Assembly (NCBI GenBank): GCA_017453605.1
Contig: JAFTEP010000016.1
Coordinates: 1 to 10,592, forward strand
DNA from: Clostridia bacterium
GTDB lineage: Bacteria > Bacillota > Clostridia > Oscillospirales > SIG627
DNA: 10,592 nucleotides
Direction of reading: 5' to 3'
The position numbers were made by a program, and so were the translations under genes. Below are positions 1 to 4,492 of this stretch, piece after piece (positions within the stretch are counted from its first letter, which is position 1; each line of letters begins with the position of its first letter). The notes beneath the pieces were generated by a model that searched no databases, was not told the origin of the DNA, and saw nothing but the letters and a program-made list of their open reading frames with translations.

Positions 1-422
1 ATATCCTCGACGAACCCACCTCTGGGCTCGATCCTCTGATGCAGCAGGTGTTTTTTTCGGAGCTCGACAGGCGCGTCTCGGACGGCGCGACAGTCTTTCT
101 GTCGTCGCACGTCCTGTCGGAAGTCGCCAGACACTGCCGCAGGGCGGCCGTCATCCGCGAAGGCAGGGTGATCGCCTGCGACAGCGTCGAAAACCTCTCG
201 CATACGGGAGCAAAGAAGGTCGTCCTTCGCGGCGTGAGGCAGAAGCCGGCGCTTCCCGGTCTCGACCGCCCGATCGCGGACGACGGGAACGTTTCCTTCC
301 TGTTCAGCGGCTCGCCCCGCGATCTGATCTCGGCGCTCTCCGGCGCTGATTTTGACGACTTTTGCGTCACCGATCCCGAGCTCGACGAAGTCTTCATGCA
401 CTTTTATAAGAAGGAGGCCTGA
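1..422 (+). CDS. ABC transporter ATP-binding protein, C-terminal part (5' end outside window)
   Basis: This is the ATPase subunit of an ABC transporter, which hydrolyses ATP to drive the membrane partner encoded next. The reading frame is open from base 3. It begins inside the Walker B segment (ILDEP, bases 3-17), followed by the D-loop (SGLDP) and the switch histidine of the SSH motif (bases 108-110). After these come the usual short beta segment (VIREGRVI) and a C-terminal regulatory tail ending in PELDEVFMHFYK, the form typical of ATPases paired with ABC-2 permeases. Walker A and the signature motif lie upstream of the window. The last codons contain AAGGAGG (411-417), which serves as the ribosome binding site of the permease gene starting 2 bases after the stop, so the two are co-transcribed and probably translationally coupled. 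The substrate cannot be told from this fragment. Confidence 0.93.
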   Translation, partial: ILDEPTSGLDPLMQQVFFSELDRRVSDGATVFLSSHVLSEVARHCRRAAVIREGRVIACDSVENLSHTGAKKVVLRGVRQKPALPGLDRPIADDGNVSFLFSGSPRDLISALSGADFDDFCVTDPELDEVFMHFYKKEA

Positions 423-424
423 AT

Positions 425-1207
425 ATGACTCTCTTCATCCATGAACTCAACAGATCGAAGTTCTCGCTTCTTGTGTGGACTCTCGCGATATCATTCATGC
501 TCGCAGTGACTGTCATCATATATCCGCAGATGTCCGAACAGGTCGACAGCATCAACGAAGCGTTCTCCCGGATGGGCGATTTCAGCACGGCTTTCGGAAT
601 GGATAAACTGAACTTCGGAGAACTGACCGACTATTTCTGCGTCGAATGTTCCAACACTCTCGGTCTCGGCGGCGCGCTCTTTGCCGCGATCTACGGCGCC
701 CTCGCTCTCGCGGGTGAGGAAAAGGACAAGACCGGAGAATTTTTATTCACTCAGCCGGTCTCACGCGGCGGTATCGTCATTTCAAAGCTCACCGCACTTG
801 CAGCAAGGATCTTTATCCTCAACGCCGTCGTCGCCGCCGTCTGCTTTCTCTCGATCTTCGCTATCGGCGAAAAGGCGGACTTCAAGGTCATCGCCCTCGT
901 GTTTGCCGCCCACCTCATCCTCTCTCTCGAGTTCGGCGCAATTTCGTTCGGGATCTCGGCTTTCGCTTCCGGCGCGAGCGTTGGAGCCTCTATCGGCGTC
1001 GTTTTCGGCTTCTATTTTCTGAACATAGTCGCCAACATCACCGATAAGGCAAAGTTTTTGAAATTCGTCACTCCCTACGCCTACACCGACGGAGCCTCTA
1101 TCCGCGCCGACGGCGCTCTCGACTGGGTGAAGATCGCGATCGGCGTCGGAATTTCCGCCCTCTGTATCGCCGCCGCATATATCCGCTACCGCAGAAAGGA
1201 TCTCTGA
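425..1207 (+). CDS. ABC-2 type transporter permease
   Basis: This 260-residue integral membrane protein is the partner of the preceding ATPase. Six hydrophobic segments are visible, at about residues 15-33, 78-97, 129-147, 153-175, 184-204 and 233-252. After the second, residues 99-121 (EKDKTGEFLFTQPVSR and on to a K) match the conserved cytoplasmic stretch of ABC-2 permeases, in which E-x-x-GT/GE precedes P-V-S-R and a lysine. The length is normal for one-domain ABC-2 permeases of the NatB/bacitracin-exporter type. ATG 425 is supported by AAGGAGG at 411-417. The pair is most likely an exporter, since no solute-binding protein is present in this stretch; its substrate (drug, peptide, ion or lipid) is not evident. 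Confidence 0.92.
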   Translation: MTLFIHELNRSKFSLLVWTLAISFMLAVTVIIYPQMSEQVDSINEAFSRMGDFSTAFGMDKLNFGELTDYFCVECSNTLGLGGALFAAIYGALALAGEEKDKTGEFLFTQPVSRGGIVISKLTALAARIFILNAVVAAVCFLSIFAIGEKADFKVIALVFAAHLILSLEFGAISFGISAFASGASVGASIGVVFGFYFLNIVANITDKAKFLKFVTPYAYTDGASIRADGALDWVKIAIGVGISALCIAAAYIRYRRKDL

Positions 1208-1396
1208 TCCGGCATTCTCCCGCCCTATCCTTTCCGCCGGAGGTGGGATCTGTACCGCCCGGGCGCCCGTCTACTCGGATCGGGAATCAGTATTACCGCG
1301 CTCCCGGCTTCCCGTTTTCGTGCGCTGGATCCCTCCGTAAAGCGTGACACTTAAAAAAACTTTTTTTGCCTTCGCGGTTTTTTTGAAAAATACCCC
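1208..1396. other. intergenic region, no gene seen; possible weak terminator at 1353-1384
   Basis: No convincing reading frame is present between the permease stop and the tRNA promoter. The left part is G+C-rich with no clear strong stem followed by a T run. At its right end, A7C (1353-1360) is complementary to GT7 (1377-1384), with another T7 run (1361-1367) between them. This could act as a weak, possibly two-way transcription stop for the ABC operon, but the stem is almost all A-T pairs. Confidence 0.35.
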
Positions 1397-1425
1397 TTGA
1401 CAAAACCCGATAGCCGTAGTATAAT
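1397..1425 (+). promoter_or_regulatory. sigma-A promoter of the tRNA-Leu gene
   Basis: A consensus -35 box TTGACA (1397-1402) and a consensus -10 box TATAAT (1420-1425) are separated by exactly 17 bases. Transcription should start around 1431-1433, about 30 bases before the tRNA. A perfect match on both boxes fits a highly expressed stable-RNA gene. Confidence 0.9.
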
Positions 1426-1430
1426 AATCA

Positions 1431-1455
1431 GCGTTCCGGTACCGAATCGGAACGC
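1431..1455 (+). promoter_or_regulatory. hairpin in the 5' leader of the tRNA precursor
   Basis: GCGTTCCG (1431-1438) and CGGAACGC (1448-1455) are perfectly complementary, with a 9-base loop. The stem begins about where transcription should start and ends 5 bases before the mature tRNA. Nearly the whole 5' leader would therefore fold, possibly affecting precursor stability or RNase P processing. As DNA, it could instead be an operator. Confidence 0.5.
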
Positions 1456-1460
1456 AATAT

Positions 1461-1544
1461 GCGAGAGTGGCGGAACTGGCAGACGCGCACGTTTGAGGGG
1501 CGTGTGGTTACACCGTACGGGTTCAAGTCCCGTTTCTCGCACCA
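1461..1544 (+). tRNA. tRNA-Leu (anticodon GAG)
   Basis: This is a class II tRNA that folds fully. The acceptor stem is GCGAGAG (1461-1467) with TTCTCGC (1534-1540), with one G-T pair. The D stem is GCG/CGC (1470-1472, 1484-1486). The anticodon stem is CACGT (1488-1492) with GCGTG (1500-1504), and the loop TTGAGGG carries anticodon GAG at 1495-1497. A long variable arm (1505-1516) precedes the T arm, with loop TTCAAGT (1522-1528). The discriminator A is at 1541 and CCA is genome-encoded at 1542-1544. The GAG anticodon reads CTC and CTT, and CTC is a very common leucine codon in the flanking genes. The gene stands alone with its own promoter and terminator. Confidence 0.97.
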
Positions 1545-1581
1545 AAATACGGTATGCCCATCGGGCATACCGTATTTTTTT
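1544..1581 (+). terminator. rho-independent terminator of tRNA-Leu
   Basis: The arm at 1544-1559 pairs over 16 bases with 1563-1578 around a 3-base loop (ATC). The G+C-rich centre (CGGTATGCCC / GGGCATACCG) is followed by a run of T to 1581. The stem starts in the last base of the encoded CCA, so transcription ends just past the mature tRNA. It also shields the IS element downstream from tRNA read-through. Confidence 0.93.
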
Positions 1582-1595
1582 GGTAAGAAAGAAAA

Positions 1596-1614
1596 CCACC
1601 TGCTAAGCAGGTGG
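1596..1614. repeat. left subterminal hairpin of the IS200-type element
   Basis: CCACCTGC (1596-1603), loop TAA, GCAGGTGG (1607-1614): a perfect 8-bp stem. Single-stranded hairpins of this form near the left end are the binding sites of Y1 transposases. The purine-rich bases just 5' of it (GAAAA, 1591-1595) are where a guide sequence for the cleavage site would lie. Confidence 0.75.
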
Positions 1615-1634
1615 AAGAGAAAAGGCTATTGCCG

Positions 1635-1663
1635 TTGAACAAAAAATCCTCCTATGGTATAAT
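1635..1663 (+). promoter_or_regulatory. promoter of the transposase gene
   Basis: TTGAAC (1635-1640), 17 bases, then a consensus TATAAT (1658-1663). The predicted start is near 1670, giving a leader of about 44 bases before the transposase ATG. The start point falls after the anti-ribosome-binding-site arm at 1647-1655. Confidence 0.75.
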
Positions 1664-1704
1664 GCAAGAGGTCTGGCAACCGCAAGCAAGAACAAATAGG
1701 AGGA
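1647..1704 (+). promoter_or_regulatory. inverted repeat that can hide the transposase ribosome binding site
   Basis: TCCTCCTAT (1647-1655) is a perfect 9-base complement of ATAGGAGGA (1696-1704), which contains the transposase ribosome binding site AGGAGG (1698-1703), 10 bases before ATG 1714. An RNA spanning both arms would sequester the site. The first arm lies in the promoter spacer, upstream of the predicted start, so only RNA entering from outside the element would carry it. Translational repression by such folding is known for IS200, and fold-back inhibition of read-through RNA is known for IS10. Confidence 0.65.
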
Positions 1705-1713
1705 GTCAAATAA

Positions 1714-2193
1714 ATGAATATTGACAAGAACAGTATAGCACACACGACATGGAATTGCAAGTATCATATAGTATTTGCACCGAAGTATAGGAGGCGAATA
1801 ATATATGGGAAGATCAAGAAAGACATAGGGGATATAATCAGGAAACTGTGTGAGTGGAAAGGAGTAGAGATAATAGAGGCAGAAGCATGCCCGGACCACA
1901 TACACATGTTAGTAGCAATACCCCCGAAGATCAGCGTATCAAGTTTTATGGGATATTTGAAAGGCAAAAGCAGCCTGATGATATTTGATAAACATGCAAA
2001 CTTGAAATACAGGTATGGGAACCGAGAATTCTGGTGTAGGGGATATTATGTAGATACGGTAGGGAAGAACAAAAAGGCAATCGAGCAATACATAAGGAAT
2101 CAACTACAAGAAGACTTGGCATACGAACAGATGAGCATAAAAGAGCTGGTTGACCCGTTTACGGGTGAGCCAGTAAACGCAAGCAAGAAGTAA
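1714..2193 (+). CDS. tnpA: IS200/IS605-family transposase TnpA (HUH, single tyrosine)
   Basis: The 159-residue enzyme catalyses single-strand DNA cleavage and joining at the IS ends through a covalent 5'-phosphotyrosine link, acting as a dimer on hairpin-folded ends. The opening segment (W13 to R26, including KYHIVFAPKYRR) is the family signature. H62-I-H64 is the metal-binding HUH motif, and the catalytic tyrosine is Y126 within YIRNQ, where Q130 is the expected third metal ligand. Length and spacing match working IS200-type enzymes, with no frameshift or lost active-site residue. The start at 1714 is supported by AGGAGG at 1698-1703. Rare codons (ATA, AGG, AGA) distinguish it from the neighbours. 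There is no tnpB accessory gene. An 11-base stretch of its leader (1677-1687) is complementary to the palindromes beyond its stop (2223-2233). Confidence 0.95.
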   Translation: MNIDKNSIAHTTWNCKYHIVFAPKYRRRIIYGKIKKDIGDIIRKLCEWKGVEIIEAEACPDHIHMLVAIPPKISVSSFMGYLKGKSSLMIFDKHANLKYRYGNREFWCRGYYVDTVGKNKKAIEQYIRNQLQEDLAYEQMSIKELVDPFTGEPVNASKK

Positions 2194-2235
2194 GCCAACC
2201 GCTTTAGCGGTTGCTTGAGACCGCTTGCGGTTGGC
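2194..2235. repeat. nested palindromes just after tnpA
   Basis: CAACCGC (2196-2202), loop TTTA, GCGGTTG (2207-2213) forms one hairpin, and ACCGC/GCGGT (2220-2224, 2227-2231) a second. GCCAACCGC (2194-2202) also pairs perfectly with GCGGTTGGC (2227-2235), giving a larger alternative fold. The block starts within the stop codon region of tnpA, so it could stabilise the mRNA 3' end or act as folded DNA. Confidence 0.7.
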
Positions 2236-2246
2236 AGACTATTCAG

Positions 2247-2261
2247 AGGGCTTTCAGCCCT
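2247..2261. repeat. palindrome in the IS right-end region
   Basis: AGGGCT (2247-2252), loop TTC, AGCCCT (2256-2261). This is the third of a series of short hairpins with 3- to 4-base loops between the transposase stop and the right end. Confidence 0.65.
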
Positions 2262-2271
2262 GCCAGTACCA

Positions 2272-2286
2272 GCGGGTTACACCCGC
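2272..2286. repeat. palindrome in the IS right-end region
   Basis: GCGGGT (2272-2277), loop TAC, ACCCGC (2281-2286): a perfect 6-bp stem, and the fourth hairpin of the series. Confidence 0.65.
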
Positions 2287-2290
2287 AGAG

Positions 2291-2327
2291 CAAGCCACCG
2301 GCTTTGCCGGTGGTCTTGACTCTTTTT
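2291..2327. repeat. right subterminal hairpin of the IS200-type element, followed by a T-rich tract
   Basis: CCACCGGC (2295-2302), loop TTT, GCCGGTGG (2306-2313). The stem continues as CAAG (2291-2294) with CTTG (2315-2318) around one unpaired T (2314); an extrahelical T is a known feature of Y1-transposase hairpins. It is the counterpart of the left hairpin at 1596-1614. The following TCTTTTT means that, as RNA, it may also terminate the transposase transcript. Confidence 0.7.
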
Positions 2328-2369
2328 ACTTAATTTTTTGCACTTTTTAACTTTAATTATGTTTCCTTC

Positions 2370-2398
2370 TTGCGCGGCCGCCGGATTTGTGTTATACT
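2370..2398 (+). promoter_or_regulatory. promoter of the glycosidase operon
   Basis: TTGCGC (2370-2375), 17 bases, TATACT (2393-2398), followed by about 30 bases of leader to ATG 2433. A run of A+T (2331-2365) directly upstream could act as an UP element. The spacer contains the 8-bp palindrome GCGGCCGC (2374-2381), a possible but unproven operator. The promoter begins about 40 bases from the estimated right end of the IS. Confidence 0.65.
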
Positions 2399-2432
2399 CG
2401 GTTCGGACGAAAAATCTTTCGGGAGGTATTTT

Positions 2433-4472
2433 ATGAAAGACTGGTTTTATCACAGCGCCGTCAGGAGCCTTGTGGATATGCACATCCCCAACGGCGACGG
2501 ATATATGGATTCGTTCGATCCCGCCGTGTTCGCGGAGAACATGAAGCGTTCCGGTGCGACTGCGGCGTACGTCGACGCCTGCAGCTGTCTCGGTCTCTGC
2601 TACTATCCCACCGACGTAGGTCTCAGACACCGCGCCGCCGAAAGGGATATCTTCGGGAAGACCGTCGAAGAGTGCCGCAAAAGAGGTCTCGCCGTGATCG
2701 CCAAGACGAACACCTGGTCCACCGGGCAGAGCGATCTCCACCCCGAATGGGACGTCGTGGGAGCCGACGGAAAAAGAAGACGCGATAAGAGCCGTTTCGG
2801 CTGTCCCTGTATAAACAACGACGACTTCGTCGCCCTCGTCTGCGCCCACGTTAAGGAGCTCGTTCAAAGATACTCTCCCGACGGAGTGTGGATAGACATG
2901 ATCGGCATTTCCGCCCCGGTCTGCTTCTGCGAGTCCTGCCGCAAAAAATTCGGAAAGCCGCTCCCCGAAACGATCGACCCGGACGATCCCAATTTTTTCG
3001 AGTATCTGAGATTCAAGGCGGATTCCGTCGCGAAGTATCTTGAGGCGGTCCGCGCCGCCGCGAAGGAGGCCGACCCCGACGTGACCGTCGCCTTCCAGAC
3101 CGCCGCCGCCCGTCACCCTCTCAAGTACGGGCTCAACGACGACAGATGCTATTCGCTTTCCGACTATCTCGCCGGAGATTTCTATACCGACCGCGCCGGA
3201 GTCAACACCGTCTGCAGGATGCTCTACAAGCTCTCGGACAGGCTGCCCTTCGAGTTCATGACCTCCCGCTGCGTCAGCCTCGAGCGCCACACGATGAATA
3301 AAAACCTGAGCGAGCTTATCACTCAGGCGTTTGCGTCAATGATGTATAAGGGGAGCTTTTTATTCATCGACGCCGTAGATCCCGCGGGTACTCTGAACGC
3401 GGATTTCTATTCGATGATCCCCGAGATAAAGAAAAATCTCTCGAAATACGAAAAATACGTCGACTACTCCGAGCGCCCCGTGAGGGAAGTCGCCGTATAT
3501 ACCAACTACCTCTCGTGGCTCTCGCCCGACGATTTCTATAAGCCGGTCTCGAAAATGGACGGCTTTTATCTCTACGACCGCGTCAGCACTCTCGGCACGG
3601 CTCTGAGCGAAAAGCATATTGATTTCGATATCCTCGGCGAAAAGAATCTCGGCGAACTCAAAAATTACAAGGTCGTGATCCTCCCCGGTCTCACTTTCAT
3701 TTCCGAAAAAGAGGCAGAGGCTCTGAAGGACTACGCCGCGCAGGGCGGCGCGGTCTACGCGAGCGGGATGACCTCCCTCAGAAACGAAAACGGCGAGACC
3801 GACGGAAATTTTATCCTCTCCGATCTTTTCGGCGTGAAGCGCGAGGGCGATTTCGGCATCAGCCCGGGATATCTTGCTCCCGCGGGGGCAGAGGACGCGC
3901 TTTTCGGCTCTCACACGGCAAAATACCCCCACCAGCTCGACGAAAAACTGCAGAAGGTCGTCCCGGTATCCGAAGGGAAAGTCCTCGCGACGGTCACTCT
4001 CCCCGTCGGCGACTCCTCCGACAGGCTCGTGTTCTCCTCGGCGATCAGCGATCCTCCCATGGTCCCGACAAACTACCCCGCGATCTTTTTGAATGAATAC
4101 GGCAAGGGGAAAGTGATCTACAGCGCGGGACGCATAGAAAACGACTCTCTGGAGGAGTCAAAAGAGCTCTTCGCCGCTCTGATAAAAAAACTCGTCGGCA
4201 AGCGCCGCGTGACTCTCGACGCTCCATCCTGCGTCGACTACACCGTCTACGAAAAAGGCGATATTTTGAAACTCCACCTTCTCAATCATCAGTCCCTCTG
4301 CCCGCCGGTGAGAATAAACGAAGTGAAAGCGACTCTCGATCTCGGCGGCAAAACGCTTCTGTCTGTTGAGGACGTTTCCGGCGGCAGGCTCGACTGGAAG
4401 CTCGACGGGGATCTTCTTACTCTGTATTCGGACCTCGACGTATACAAGCTGATAATCGTAAAGACAAAGTAA
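2433..4472 (+). CDS. GH42-like / GHL6-type glycosidase-family protein with beta-galactosidase trimerisation-like domain
   Basis: A 679-residue putative retaining glycosidase, first gene of the operon. Residues 1 to about 345 look like a TIM barrel of the hypothetical glycosyl hydrolase 6/GH42 superfamily. HPEW (103-106) and the CPCINN segment (from C124) are followed by GVWIDM (151-156) and C164-x-C166-x2-C169. GH42 enzymes bind zinc with the same C-x-C-x2-C, and their acid/base Glu lies 9 residues before it; here that place is D155. E274 in PFEFMT is a possible nucleophile. Residues about 405-590 resemble the glutamine-amidotransferase-like trimerisation domain (VVILPGL, then an AAQGGAVYASG glycine segment, then GKGKVIYSAG). 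A small beta domain ends the protein. There is no signal peptide. The frame extends upstream to 2370 but overlaps the promoter; ATG 2433 has GGGAGG at 2421-2426. The next gene starts 20 bases after the stop. The substrate is unknown. Confidence 0.8.
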   Translation: MKDWFYHSAVRSLVDMHIPNGDGYMDSFDPAVFAENMKRSGATAAYVDACSCLGLCYYPTDVGLRHRAAERDIFGKTVEECRKRGLAVIAKTNTWSTGQSDLHPEWDVVGADGKRRRDKSRFGCPCINNDDFVALVCAHVKELVQRYSPDGVWIDMIGISAPVCFCESCRKKFGKPLPETIDPDDPNFFEYLRFKADSVAKYLEAVRAAAKEADPDVTVAFQTAAARHPLKYGLNDDRCYSLSDYLAGDFYTDRAGVNTVCRMLYKLSDRLPFEFMTSRCVSLERHTMNKNLSELITQAFASMMYKGSFLFIDAVDPAGTLNADFYSMIPEIKKNLSKYEKYVDYSERPVREVAVYTNYLSWLSPDDFYKPVSKMDGFYLYDRVSTLGTALSEKHIDFDILGEKNLGELKNYKVVILPGLTFISEKEAEALKDYAAQGGAVYASGMTSLRNENGETDGNFILSDLFGVKREGDFGISPGYLAPAGAEDALFGSHTAKYPHQLDEKLQKVVPVSEGKVLATVTLPVGDSSDRLVFSSAISDPPMVPTNYPAIFLNEYGKGKVIYSAGRIENDSLEESKELFAALIKKLVGKRRVTLDAPSCVDYTVYEKGDILKLHLLNHQSLCPPVRINEVKATLDLGGKTLLSVEDVSGGRLDWKLDGDLLTLYSDLDVYKLIIVKTK

Positions 4473-4492
4473 AATTACGCGGAGGCGGCGCG

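Larger units (their letters stand above)
1590..2330 (+). mobile_element. IS200-type insertion sequence (single-gene, Y1 transposase)
   Basis: A complete-looking IS200/IS605-family element without tnpB. It holds one transposase gene flanked by subterminal imperfect palindromes instead of classic inverted repeats. The left hairpin (1596-1614) and the last right hairpin (2295-2313) share the arm pattern CCACC-x-GC with 3-base loops, as expected for the two sites bound by one TnpA dimer. The element is much richer in A+T than its surroundings, and its gene uses ATA, AGG and AGA, which the neighbours avoid, pointing to recent arrival from another genetic background. The exact ends cannot be fixed, because this family makes no target duplication and the cleavage-site bases are unknown here; the coordinates are approximate. 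It lies between the tRNA terminator and the glycosidase-operon promoter. Confidence 0.85.

Noticed and set aside
1351..1606. Small open frames on both strands across the tRNA
   Set aside because: They run through the tRNA gene, its promoter and terminator, and carry no protein-like signal.
1721..1739. TTGACA and TATAGC near the start of tnpA as a second promoter
   Set aside because: The boxes are only 7 bases apart, far too close for a sigma-A promoter.
2194..2318. CRISPR-like array from the row of palindromes
   Set aside because: The hairpins differ from one another and there are no equal-length spacers between identical repeats.
1590..2330. IS605-type element with tnpB and its guide RNA
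   Set aside because: No second open frame or RuvC-like motif lies inside the element; only tnpA is present.
2370..2432. Upstream ATG at 2370 for the first glycosidase gene
   Set aside because: It lies in the -35 box of the operon promoter; ATG 2433 has a clear GGGAGG at the right distance.
2277..3290. 337-residue open frame on the - strand
   Set aside because: It runs antisense through the first operon gene, the promoter and the IS right end, and has low-complexity shadow composition.
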